Source: Methylobacterium sp. E-066
GTDB lineage: Bacteria; Pseudomonadota; Alphaproteobacteria; Rhizobiales; Beijerinckiaceae
Direction: 5' to 3'
Assembly: GCF_022829635.1 (NCBI RefSeq)
Contig: NZ_JAKSYO010000040.1
Location: forward strand, 28,479 to 92,478
Length of the DNA stretch: 64,000 bases
Shown here one piece after another: positions 8,937-17,788 of the stretch. Position numbers and translations under genes: made by a program. Under the pieces are notes generated by a model that searched no databases, was not told the origin of the DNA, and saw only the letters and a list, made by a program, of their open reading frames with translations. How positions within the stretch are numbered: the first letter of the stretch is position 1; each line of letters starts with the position of its first letter.

Positions 8937-10283
8937 ATGGTTGATCAGGCAAATTCGACGATCGAACCCCCTGGAACGACTGAAAATTTCGATGCGGTCG
9001 TTCTCGGTGCCGGTATCAGCGGCCTCGTCTCGGCCGCGGTCCTGAATGAGCAGGGATACCGGCACATTCTCGTCATCGATGAATTCGAGAAGTACGGCGG
9101 CAATCATATCGATTGTACGATCGGCCCGTACACATTCGACATCGGGAGTCTTATATTTCAGGACGACTCGCCGTTGCTGGCGCATTTTCCGGAGATGCTG
9201 CCCCTTTACGTTCCCATAGACCCGACCTGGGGGAAGCTGACGCCGCAAGGGGCCGTTGCAGGCTATCCTCTGTCCATCAGAGACGACATCTTGCGCTCCG
9301 GCTTGTGGGGCTGCGTCAGGATCGGATTTTCGCTCCTGTACTCGAGAATATTCCGCTCCAAGATCCGGAATGCGCGCGATTTCGCCCGGTACTGGATCGG
9401 CGACTACATGTTGAAAAGGTCGGGGCTGGAAAGTTACATGACGCGCTTCTTCGGCATCGCCGCCGAGAAGGTCGATCTCGATTTTGCCGAAAAACGGATG
9501 CTCTGGATCAGGGAGCGCTCCTCCGTGAGGGCGATGCTTCGGCACCTGCGCCCGCATAAAGCGGCCGCGCCCACCAATCGACAACTTGCCCGGCCGCGAT
9601 CCGGCTTTGACGATCTGTATGCGGTTGCTGCCGAGAAACTGCGCGGACAGGGCACGGTTTTCCGGCTCGGCTGCGAGGTCTCGCGGATCCGAAAAGTCGG
9701 GTCGACATTCCATTTCGACGCCGCTGGACGGACCTTGACCGCCGAGCGGGTCGTGTCGACGATTCCGATCAACCGGGCCCTCGATATCTGCGGACTGGAT
9801 ACCGATGAAACCCTGTCGTCCGTGACGCTGATCAGCCTGTTTTTCAGCTTCTCCGGCAAGACGGGCTTCGATTGCTCGGTCCTGTACAATTTCTCACATG
9901 ACGGGTTTTGGAAACGTCTGACGATGTATTCCGTCTTCTACGGCAAAGCCGAGGGGCGCGACTATTTTGGCGTGGAAGTCATCGCTTCCCAAGCGGGGAA
10001 CAGTCTGGAGATTGCGGAGCGGGATTTCCGGTCGCATGTCGCGCGCAATCATCTGTTCGACGGCGACCTGAAGCTGGAGGGCGCCCGCTTCGTTCCGAAT
10101 GCCTATCCGATCTACGTCAACCGGGCACAGGAACGCGTCGCTTTGGCGCTGACGCGACTGCGCGATTTCGGGGTCGAGTCGTTCGGGCGGCAGGGCGGGT
10201 TCGATTATCAGCCGACCGCTCGCGTCTCCACCCAGAACGCCGAAGCGCATCTGCGGCGCAGGCCCGAGCCGGAAACCCCCTGA
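8937..10283 (+). CDS. FAD/NAD(P)-binding amine-oxidase-like flavoprotein of the EPS locus
   Basis: This 448-residue protein begins with a Rossmann dinucleotide-binding motif, VLGAGISGLVSAAVL (from about residue 22), then a GGNHIDCTIGPYTFDIGS segment. That is the layout of protoporphyrinogen-oxidase/amine-oxidase flavoproteins and of UDP-galactopyranose-mutase-like proteins. A second nucleotide-contact region (TAERVVSTIPINRAL) occurs near residue 270. The function is not clear. In an EPS locus a sugar-nucleotide or lipid-sugar reaction is possible, but the match to true mutases is weak. Codons use more A and T in third positions than neighbouring genes, which suggests later acquisition. Confidence 0.75.
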   Translation: MVDQANSTIEPPGTTENFDAVVLGAGISGLVSAAVLNEQGYRHILVIDEFEKYGGNHIDCTIGPYTFDIGSLIFQDDSPLLAHFPEMLPLYVPIDPTWGKLTPQGAVAGYPLSIRDDILRSGLWGCVRIGFSLLYSRIFRSKIRNARDFARYWIGDYMLKRSGLESYMTRFFGIAAEKVDLDFAEKRMLWIRERSSVRAMLRHLRPHKAAAPTNRQLARPRSGFDDLYAVAAEKLRGQGTVFRLGCEVSRIRKVGSTFHFDAAGRTLTAERVVSTIPINRALDICGLDTDETLSSVTLISLFFSFSGKTGFDCSVLYNFSHDGFWKRLTMYSVFYGKAEGRDYFGVEVIASQAGNSLEIAERDFRSHVARNHLFDGDLKLEGARFVPNAYPIYVNRAQERVALALTRLRDFGVESFGRQGGFDYQPTARVSTQNAEAHLRRRPEPETP

Positions 10284-10674
10284 CGCCGAACAGCCATCAC
10301 AGGACAGGGCTGCCGCCATCTCGGACTCGCGTGTTGGGGTGGTTGAGAGCGCACAGTTATGCTCAACCGTAAGCTTGGAATTGCCTGACACGAAAAATTG
10401 AGAGCCTGCGTCATCAGAGCAAAGGATGTGAATTCAGCAATCCAGTCACTGTATATGCCGTCGGAACGAGTGGATTTTATCGGCCGATGGGGATACATCG
10501 CGGCTTGAGAGCCGTCCCCGGGCGCGTTGCGCGCGTGCGGCTCCGAGTCTTGGTGGGGCCTGCTTTCCTTCGCGAACGGGCTTCCGCTCCGGATATGGGC
10601 TCGAAGCCGCGCGGCGTGAGGCGTCCGCGAGCGAGCCTGATCTGCGGGAGCGCGAAACGGAGTGGGCGTCAGTC
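10284..10674. other. 391-base intergenic region, no gene recognised
   Basis: The first 200 bases are relatively AT-rich and the rest GC-rich. Short frames exist on both strands but none looks like a protein family. The frame of the downstream glycosyltransferase stays open far upstream without any start codon, so the annotated GTG at 10675 is the first usable start. Confidence 0.45.
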
Positions 10675-11691
10675 GTGGAGAGGGAGCCGAGAATCGCCGT
10701 CGTCATCACGTGTTTCAATTATGAAACCTACGTGGGCCGGGCGATCCAGAGCGTCGTCGGCCAGAACGCGGCCGATTGCGAACTCGTGGTGATCGACGAC
10801 GGATCGACGGACCGGTCCTGGGAGGTCATCCAGCAGACGGGCGTTCGCGCTTATCGGATCGCCAACAGTGGGCAACGGTCGGCATGCCTGTACGGTCTCG
10901 GCCGGACGCGCGCGCCGTTCGTCCTGTTCCTGGATGCGGATGACGAGTTGCTGCCCGGCGCGCTCGACCGGATCCGCCCGATGCTCGATCCCGGGGTCGC
11001 GAAGGTCCAGTTCTGCCTGACCTGCGTCGATGCGACCGGGCACGTCATCGCCGAGCGCTACCCGGCGCTCGAAGCCTTCCGCAGCCAGGACAGGGTCGTC
11101 GACGAGGTCCTGCGCTCGGGCGTCTACCAGACGCCGCCGACCTCGGGGAACGTGTTCCGGCGGGATGTCTGCGAGATCCTGCACCAGTGCGACTATGATC
11201 GCGCGGTCGATGGCGTCATCCTGCTCATCGCGCCGTTCATGGGCGATGTGGTCAGCATCGCCGACAGCCTCGGCCTGTACCGTGTCCATGGACGAAATGA
11301 TTCGGGGGTCGGGCGTGCCCCGCAGGCCGCGACCTTCGAGCGTGATCTCCGGCGCTTCGAGTTGCGCTTGGCGCATCTGCGCGAACTGGTCCGGCACCTG
11401 CGGCCCGAGGCGGCTCTGATCGCAGCCCAGCGGACCTACTACTTTCGGCTTATGGATTTCTCCGCCACGCTCGTTCGAGGCTCCCGATATCGGCCAGGGT
11501 CCTTCCTGCAATTGCTCCGCGCTATTCTGACGGAGCCGCGCCCCTGGAAATGGAAGATCGCGAACACGCTGTTCTCCGTGGCGATGTTCCTGGCGCCCCT
11601 GCACCAAGCACAGGCCCTTCTCGCGCTCCGGTTCTCCGTCGGGCGACGGTCGGTGCGACAATTTCTGCGTGCAAATAATGCCTCGCACTAG
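10675..11691 (+). CDS. glycosyltransferase family 2 (GT-A fold)
   Basis: This 338-residue protein starts with the GT2 signature: IAVVITCFNYETYVGRAI, then ELVVIDDGSTD, then the metal-binding FLDADDELL (DXD-type) near residue 85. This identifies an inverting GT-A glycosyltransferase using a nucleotide sugar. The last third holds a hydrophobic stretch (WKIANTLFSVAMFLAPLHQ) that may attach it to the membrane. The start is a GTG with a GGAG element about 12 bases upstream. It probably adds one sugar of the EPS repeat unit. Donor and acceptor are unknown. Confidence 0.85.
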   Translation: MEREPRIAVVITCFNYETYVGRAIQSVVGQNAADCELVVIDDGSTDRSWEVIQQTGVRAYRIANSGQRSACLYGLGRTRAPFVLFLDADDELLPGALDRIRPMLDPGVAKVQFCLTCVDATGHVIAERYPALEAFRSQDRVVDEVLRSGVYQTPPTSGNVFRRDVCEILHQCDYDRAVDGVILLIAPFMGDVVSIADSLGLYRVHGRNDSGVGRAPQAATFERDLRRFELRLAHLRELVRHLRPEAALIAAQRTYYFRLMDFSATLVRGSRYRPGSFLQLLRAILTEPRPWKWKIANTLFSVAMFLAPLHQAQALLALRFSVGRRSVRQFLRANNASH

Positions 11692-11757
11692 AATCGCAGG
11701 CGTCCGAGAATCGCTCAAATTTCCATTTATCCCGTGAATAACCCCACAATACGTAGT

Positions 11758-11786
11758 CAAATTGTTTCAGACAATTTGTATTGACC
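11758..11786 (+). promoter_or_regulatory. dyad CAAATTGT-N5-ACAATTTG beside a TTGACC element
   Basis: In an AT-rich pocket upstream of the next glycosyltransferase gene there is a perfect 8-bp inverted repeat with a 5-base spacer (11758-11778). TTGACC, close to the sigma-70 -35 consensus, starts three bases later (11781-11786). No good -10 element follows at 16-18 bases. The layout suits a regulator-binding site next to a promoter for the 11883 gene, but no protein can be named. Confidence 0.35.
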
Positions 11787-11882
11787 TTCTGCGTTGATTA
11801 GGATCTGACCTCACCGGCCAAGGTTCCGACGTGTCGGATGTCAAGTTGGGCGGCTCTCGGACGAAGTGAGCGTTGGTGTAAC

Positions 11883-12959
11883 GTGCGAGTTCTGCATCTT
11901 CTCAACCACACGCGCCGCATGAACGGCCATGTTCATGCAGCCGTCGATCTCGCCTGCGCGCAGGCCAAGCTCGGCCACACCGTCGCCATCGCGAGCCAGG
12001 GCGGTGAATTCGACGCCTTGCTTCAGGAGAACGGCGTCGAGAGCTTCATCGTCGATCACGAGCGCCGCCCCGGCCGGATTCTGAAATCCATGGTCGGGCT
12101 TGCGGGGCTGCTCAAGCGGTGGCGGCCGGATGTCGTCCACGCGCATATGATGACGAGCACCGTCCTCGCCTGGCCGGCCTGCAAGCTGGCCGGTGTCACG
12201 CTGATCACCACCGTGCACAACGAGTTCGAGAGGGGCGCGATCCTGATGGGGCTCGGCGACCGCGTCATCGCGGTGAGCGCCGCCGTGGCGAAGTCCATGC
12301 AGAAGCGCGGCATTTCCGCCTCGCGCATCGACGTCGTGCTGAACGGGACCATCGGCTCCGCACGGATGGCCGACCGCTGCGAGGTTCCGAAAGCGCTCGA
12401 CCACCCCGCGATCGTGTTCGTGGGCGGCCTCCATCCGCGCAAAGGCTTGCCCAATCTCCTCCAGGCGTTCGACGCGGTGCATGCGCAGCACCCGGCCGTG
12501 CGCCTCTACGTGGTCGGCGGCGGCCCGACACAGGATAGCTATGCCCAGATGGCGCGGGAGATGGCATCCGCGGCCGCGATCACCTTCGCCGGCCCGCAGG
12601 ACGACCCCTATCCGTGGATGCTGGGCGCCGACATCTTCGTCCTGCCCTCCCATGCCGATCCGGCGCCCCTGGTGCTCTCGGAGGCCCGGGAGGCCGGCTG
12701 CGCGGTGATCGCCACGCAGGTCGACGGGATTCCGGAACTCCTCGATCAGGGACGGTCCGGGATACTCGTGCCGCCGAACGCGCCCGACAAGATCGCGGAT
12801 GCGCTCCGGATGCTGGTGACCGATCCGGACCTGCTGCAGGCGTGGCGCGCTCACAGCCAGATTGCGATCGACAACCTGCGGATCGAGCGCGTGGCGCGCG
12901 AGGTCATCGCGGTCTATGACCGCGCCACCGGATCCAGGGCCAAGCCGTCCGCGGCGTGA
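11883..12959 (+). CDS. glycosyltransferase family 4 (GT-B fold)
   Basis: From the GTG at 11883 this encodes 358 residues. The N-terminus (VRVLHLLNHTRRMNGHVHAA) fits the GT4 start better than an upstream ATG at 11838. The N-terminal domain has DVVHAHMMTS and the donor domain has FVGGLHPRKGLPNLLQAF and VVGGGP. The usual E-x7-E motif appears as D-x7-E (HADPAPLVLSEA), so the first acidic residue is Asp. That is a conservative change and activity is still expected. It probably contributes one sugar to the EPS repeat unit. Confidence 0.86.
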   Translation: MRVLHLLNHTRRMNGHVHAAVDLACAQAKLGHTVAIASQGGEFDALLQENGVESFIVDHERRPGRILKSMVGLAGLLKRWRPDVVHAHMMTSTVLAWPACKLAGVTLITTVHNEFERGAILMGLGDRVIAVSAAVAKSMQKRGISASRIDVVLNGTIGSARMADRCEVPKALDHPAIVFVGGLHPRKGLPNLLQAFDAVHAQHPAVRLYVVGGGPTQDSYAQMAREMASAAAITFAGPQDDPYPWMLGADIFVLPSHADPAPLVLSEAREAGCAVIATQVDGIPELLDQGRSGILVPPNAPDKIADALRMLVTDPDLLQAWRAHSQIAIDNLRIERVAREVIAVYDRATGSRAKPSAA

Positions 12960-13147
12960 GCGCGGCGCAACCGGCACGGTCGTGGAGACGCAGTCAGCAT
13001 GGCGTCGTGTCGCAGATCCGGTAAATAGGCCGGACTGAGCTTATCATCGCCATATTGCCCTTATCCGGGTCCAATATCATCGATAGAGACAGCACGTTTC
13101 GCGCCGGCCGCGATCCCGCTCAATGTCGTTCCCCGCAGGATCGGTTT

Positions 13148-14563
13148 ATGCTCACCCTCAAGACGTTACGCGGTGCCGGCTGGAGCGTCGCGGCCCGGAC
13201 GTCCGCGCGCATGATCGACCTCGCGACGCTCCTCGTCCTCGCCCGGATTCTGACGCCGGCGGATTTCGGCCTCACAGCCATCGCGGTGTCGCTGATCTCG
13301 ATCGTCGAGATGATTCTCGAAGTGCCGCTGGTGCAGGCTCTGATGCGCCTCCCGAGGATCGAGCGATCGCATCTGGACACCGCCTTCACCCTCGGCCTGC
13401 TGCGGGGCAGCGTGGTCGCGGTTCTGATGATGCTCGCCGCCTGGCCGGTCGCGCATATCTACGACGATTCACGTCTCGTCGCGCTCATCCTGTTCCTCGC
13501 GCTGGCACCGATCGCGCGGAGCCTCGCCAGCCCCGCGATGGTGCATTTCTACCGCGATCTCGATTTCCGCGTCTCCTTCGTCACGGACTTCTCCGGAAAA
13601 ATCATCGCGGCGCTGATCTCCGTGGCGACGCTGTATGCGGGGGGCGGATACTGGGCGCTCGTGATCAATCCCGTCATATCGGCTTGGATACCCACGATCC
13701 TGTCCCACGTGCTGGCCCCGTACGCGCCGAAGCTCTCCCTGGAAAAGCTGCGCGACTTCTCGGCGTTCACGGGCTGGTTCACCTCGGCGCAGATCCTGAC
13801 CGCGTTCAGCTGGCAATACGACCGCGTGTTCCTGGGTTACAACGTCGAGAAGTCGGTTCTGGGCCGGTACAGTCTGGCCAGCGACTTCTCGGTCATGCCG
13901 ACCCAGAGCCTGATCGGTCCGGCCATGCGCCCGGTCATGGCAGCGTTCGCCACCATGGCCGACGACCGGAGGCGTCTGAGCCTCTCGTTCCTGAAGGCGG
14001 CCCGCCTGACGATGTTCATCGCATTGCCGGCCGGGATCGGAATCGCGCTGACATCGGACCAGATCGTCAATGTAATCCTCGGAAGCCAATGGAGTTCCGC
14101 GGCGGTATACTTGCGGTGGCTGTCTCTGGCGATCATGTTCACCGCCTATTACCAGCCGGTCTATTCACTGTGCCTCGCGGTCGACGAGCCGAACCTGTTG
14201 TTGAAAATCAACATGTTCGAAGCCGCGGTGAAGATCCCGTTGATGACCGTGGCGTTCTATACGGGCGGTCTGCTGCTGATGCTGTATGCGCGTGTCCTGG
14301 CCGCGGTCATCCATCTTCTGGTCAGCGCCGTTTATGCGCGCCGTGTGATCGGCGTCAGTATCGCGGTGCAGTTGGGCAATCTCTGGCAGGTCGGCCTGTC
14401 CTGCATCGTCATGGCGGCCTCGGTCTTCGCCTTGGAGGAAGCGTTGCGGCGGGTCGAGATCGGGGCGCTCGCGCCGCTCGCCGCCATGACGCTCTGTGGT
14501 GCGCTCGTCTATGCCGCGTCGATGCACATGTGCGGCTTCCGCGTGCGCTCCCTGCGACAATGA
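13148..14563 (+). CDS. Wzx-like oligosaccharide flippase (MOP superfamily)
   Basis: This encodes about 471 residues with 12-14 hydrophobic helices. The N-terminus (LTLKTLRGAGWSVAARTSARMIDLATLLVLARILTP read in pieces) and the PADFGLTAIA turn are typical of polysaccharide-transport proteins such as WzxC and RfbX. It should flip undecaprenyl-linked repeat units across the inner membrane. I used the ATG at 13148, which has a CAGGAT element upstream; a longer frame from 13055 is not family-like. It follows two glycosyltransferase genes and precedes the export-protein and polymerase genes, the usual gene set of a Wzx/Wzy pathway. Confidence 0.87.
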   Translation: MLTLKTLRGAGWSVAARTSARMIDLATLLVLARILTPADFGLTAIAVSLISIVEMILEVPLVQALMRLPRIERSHLDTAFTLGLLRGSVVAVLMMLAAWPVAHIYDDSRLVALILFLALAPIARSLASPAMVHFYRDLDFRVSFVTDFSGKIIAALISVATLYAGGGYWALVINPVISAWIPTILSHVLAPYAPKLSLEKLRDFSAFTGWFTSAQILTAFSWQYDRVFLGYNVEKSVLGRYSLASDFSVMPTQSLIGPAMRPVMAAFATMADDRRRLSLSFLKAARLTMFIALPAGIGIALTSDQIVNVILGSQWSSAAVYLRWLSLAIMFTAYYQPVYSLCLAVDEPNLLLKINMFEAAVKIPLMTVAFYTGGLLLMLYARVLAAVIHLLVSAVYARRVIGVSIAVQLGNLWQVGLSCIVMAASVFALEEALRRVEIGALAPLAAMTLCGALVYAASMHMCGFRVRSLRQ

Positions 14564-14830
14564 CCTGGCGGGATCAATCGCGATCGCGACAGGCGCCCGG
14601 CAGGGATGTGCTGTCTCCGGATCCCTGGGATCGGGATGTGTTTGTTTGCCATGGCATCGGGTTTTCAGCGTGATCGGCCGGTTCGAGCGTGGCGTAAACT
14701 GCCGAGCGGGTTGAGTGCGGCCTGATATCGTATACAGTAACATCCAGCGACGCAGTGCGGCTCGGCTCCCTAATAGAGGTTGTTGGCCGAAGTATTTTGC
14801 CGGAAGCCGGTTTCGGTTTGGGAGACTTGG

Positions 14831-16192
14831 ATGTATTGGCGGCAGATCGCTGCGTCTTGCGTGTTCGTGGTTGCCAGCGTTCTCGCAGCACCGGCTGCCG
14901 AAGCCCCGGGCCGATACCTGCTCGGCCCGCAGGATCGGTTGACTATTCGCGTCTACGATCTGCGGCGCAACACCGGCGAGGCGTATTCGTGGACCGCGTT
15001 GAACGGAGAGTTCTCCGTGGCCGCGGATGGCACAGTGTCGATGCCTCTGATCGGCCAGATCAAGGCGGCCGGCGGGACCCCGACCGATCTGGCCGAGGCG
15101 ATCGGAACCTCGCTGAAACAGGCGGCCGATCTCGCGGAAACGCCGGCGGCTTCGGTCGAGGTCGCCAGATACCGGCCGTATTATATCACCGGTGCGGTCC
15201 AGCGGCCGGGCAAGTTCGAATATCAGCCCAGCCTGACCGTTCTCCAGGCGGTCAGCACCGCGGAGGGCCTCATGCGCGGGTTGGATCCGCGGATGATCCG
15301 GCGTGAGATCGTGACGACGCGAGGCGAGTTGCGCACGCTCGTCACGGAGCGGATCGCGCTGGCGGCCAAGCAGGCGCGGCTGGACGCGGAGATCGCCGGC
15401 GCGGACTCCGTCAGCTTCGGCGAGGATCTGAAGGCGGCCCCCGACAAGGCGCGGGCCGATCAGGCCATGCGCGGCGAGCAGCTCCTGTTCGAGACGCGGC
15501 GCAACGCGGTCAAGGCGGAGATCGCCGCGATCGAGCAATCCATCGTCAGCTTCCGCGCCGAGATCAGCGCCCTGGAGAACAAGGCCAAATCCCTCGATCG
15601 CCAGATCGAGCTGAGCCGGGGCGAATTGAACCTCGTCAACGACCTCGTCGCCAAGGGACTCACGATCACGCCGCGCAAGCTCGCCGCCGAGCAGAGCCAA
15701 GCCGCGTTCGAGAGCAACCGGCTGGACGTTCAGGTCGCGACGTTGCGCGCTCAGCAGAGCCTGACGCGGGCCGAGCGCGACATCATCGAGCTCCGGTCCC
15801 GGTTCCGCCGCGACGCCCTGGCCGATGCGGCGGAGACGCGCCTCAAGCTCGGGCAGAACGACGAGAAGACGCTGACCGCCGGGCGGCTCTCGGCGGATGC
15901 CGAGTCGCAGATGCTCGGCAGCGGCGAGGAGGGCGGCGAGATGCTGATCCCGCGCTACGAGGTGACCCGCAGGGTCGGCGACCGGTCCAGCACTTGGTTC
16001 GCGCAGGAGGATGCCCAGGTCGAGCCCGGCGATGTCGTCCGGGTCACCCTCGTCCGGAACCCGAGCGGTCGGTCCGGGGAGGCGCCGCAAGTCTCCGGAC
16101 CGCGCCGCCCGCCTGAGGGCGGCAACGCCAATCGCACCGGGCCGGCCTCCGCGGAGGCCGTGCGTCGCGCCGCGGAAAGTACGGATCGGTAG
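14831..16192 (+). CDS. ExoF/Wza-like polysaccharide export protein
   Basis: This encodes 453 residues, longer than plain Wza. A Sec signal peptide (about 1-25, ending VLAAPAAEA) is followed by a polysaccharide-export domain (YLLGPQDRLTIRVYDLR, GTVSMPLIGQIKAAG) and an SLBB-like segment (YYITGAVQRPGKFEY). A long, probably coiled-coil region rich in Lys, Glu and Ala covers about 175-345. This layout matches ExoF of the succinoglycan pathway. The signal lacks a lipobox cysteine, so the protein is not an obvious lipoprotein. A GGAG ribosome site sits just before the ATG. It should act in the periplasm and outer membrane during export. Confidence 0.85.
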   Translation: MYWRQIAASCVFVVASVLAAPAAEAPGRYLLGPQDRLTIRVYDLRRNTGEAYSWTALNGEFSVAADGTVSMPLIGQIKAAGGTPTDLAEAIGTSLKQAADLAETPAASVEVARYRPYYITGAVQRPGKFEYQPSLTVLQAVSTAEGLMRGLDPRMIRREIVTTRGELRTLVTERIALAAKQARLDAEIAGADSVSFGEDLKAAPDKARADQAMRGEQLLFETRRNAVKAEIAAIEQSIVSFRAEISALENKAKSLDRQIELSRGELNLVNDLVAKGLTITPRKLAAEQSQAAFESNRLDVQVATLRAQQSLTRAERDIIELRSRFRRDALADAAETRLKLGQNDEKTLTAGRLSADAESQMLGSGEEGGEMLIPRYEVTRRVGDRSSTWFAQEDAQVEPGDVVRVTLVRNPSGRSGEAPQVSGPRRPPEGGNANRTGPASAEAVRRAAESTDR

Positions 16193-16269
16193 GACGCGAT
16201 GCCGGTTCGCTCGCGGGAAGACGCGATCCTCGGCCAAATCGTCGGTCTTCAACTCGAGGCAAGCGGATC

Positions 16270-17706
16270 ATGAGCTTCGAACCGATCGGCGCCATCACGA
16301 TCGTTGTCGGGCTGTTCTGCTTGTTGTTCGGCACCCGATCGACCGTGGTGGCGTTCGTCGTGTTCTGCACGCTTGGGTCCGCCGCCGCGCTGCTGCTCGG
16401 CGGTGCCAACGTTCAGCCGGCACACCTGTTTCTCGTCTTCCTGGCCATCTCGACGCTGTTCTGGCGCAAGACCTCCATCACGATGCTGGAGGCGCTCAAG
16501 ATCACCGAGCCCGGCTTCTGGCTGCTCTGTCTGGTCCTGTACGGCGTGCTGAGCAGCTATGTCATGCCGCGGCTGTTTGCCGATGCGACCTACATCATCC
16601 CGCTCGGCACTTCGACGCATCTGAGCACCTATGACGGCGCCGTGCCGCTGGGACCGGTCTCCAGCAACCTGACCCAGCCGATCTATCTGATCGGCGACCT
16701 CGTCTGCTTCCTCATGATCGCGACCGTCGGATCGACGCAACGGGGTCTTGCGACGCTTGCCACCGCGCTGACCGCCTACGCGGCCACCAATATCGGCTTC
16801 GGCATCCTCGACCTGCTCACGAGCGCGACCGGCACCCAGGAGGCGCTGCAATTCATCCGGAACGCTCAGTACACGTTCCATGATGAGGAGACCATCGGCA
16901 CGATGCGGCGGATCATCGGCTCCTGGCCGGAAGCCTCGGCTTTCGCCAGCATGACGCTGGGGGCGCTCGGGTTCACCGGCATGCTGTGGCTCTGCGGACG
17001 CAATCCCCTCGTCACCGGGTCCTTGGCCCTGCTGTCGCTGCTGTTCGTGGTGATCTCGACCTCATCGACCGGGCTGGTCGGCTCGGTGGTCGTCCTGGGA
17101 CTCCTCTACGTCACGGCCGTGCAGCGGTGCAGCATGCGCCCGCAAGATCGCTTCAGCGCCGCGGCGGTCGTCCTCGGTCCGCTGGTTCTCTGCCTGATCG
17201 TGCTGCTCGTGCTGGTCACCGAAGGCGTGGCGGAGAGGATTTACGAGTATGTCGACACGCTGATCTTGAGCAAGGCGCAGACGGATTCGGGCGTCCAGCG
17301 CTCGTACTGGAACACGCTCGCCTGGCAGAATTTCTTCGACTCACGAGGCCTCGGGGTCGGCCTCGGGACGAACCGGACCTCCAGCTTTCCGCTGGCGGTG
17401 TTGTCGAATGTCGGCGTTCCGGGCGCGGTCTTCTACCTGTTGTTCCTCGCGACCGTGTTCGGCGTCCGCCGGGGCGAGCCCCGGAGCTATTCGAGCGACG
17501 TGCGCGCAGCGTCTCGTCTCGCCTGCTTGTCCCTGCTGACCGGGAGCATCATCGCCGGGCCTACGGTCGACCAGAGCCTGCTGTTCTACGTCTTCGCCGG
17601 GGTCGCATCTGCCTGGCCGGAACGCGAGCGGCTCCCCGCCGCGCAGTCCGCGGGGCTCGTCTCCGACCCTCTCGCCCTGGCATCGATGCGATCCGCGCTG
17701 CGGTAG
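16270..17706 (+). CDS. Wzy/O-antigen ligase-like membrane polymerase
   Basis: This 478-residue protein is very hydrophobic, with about 10-12 predicted membrane helices and a large loop in the second half (YEYVDTLILSKAQTDSGVQRSYW and the following segment). The DSGVQRSYWN-x-LAWQNF pattern, then GLGVGLGTNRTSSFPLAV, is typical of Wzy/WaaL-like proteins, where loop arginines matter. It probably joins lipid-linked repeat units in the periplasm. Such proteins diverge fast, so polymerase versus ligase cannot be decided from sequence. The position beside the Wzx-like and export genes favours polymerase. Confidence 0.75.
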   Translation: MSFEPIGAITIVVGLFCLLFGTRSTVVAFVVFCTLGSAAALLLGGANVQPAHLFLVFLAISTLFWRKTSITMLEALKITEPGFWLLCLVLYGVLSSYVMPRLFADATYIIPLGTSTHLSTYDGAVPLGPVSSNLTQPIYLIGDLVCFLMIATVGSTQRGLATLATALTAYAATNIGFGILDLLTSATGTQEALQFIRNAQYTFHDEETIGTMRRIIGSWPEASAFASMTLGALGFTGMLWLCGRNPLVTGSLALLSLLFVVISTSSTGLVGSVVVLGLLYVTAVQRCSMRPQDRFSAAAVVLGPLVLCLIVLLVLVTEGVAERIYEYVDTLILSKAQTDSGVQRSYWNTLAWQNFFDSRGLGVGLGTNRTSSFPLAVLSNVGVPGAVFYLLFLATVFGVRRGEPRSYSSDVRAASRLACLSLLTGSIIAGPTVDQSLLFYVFAGVASAWPERERLPAAQSAGLVSDPLALASMRSALR

Positions 17707-17788
17707 CGATCGGGCCTGGGTCGGACGGGACCGCGACCGGCGCGCGAGGGCGTCGGTCGCTTTCGCTGCGTTCTCTATGACGCCGCAG

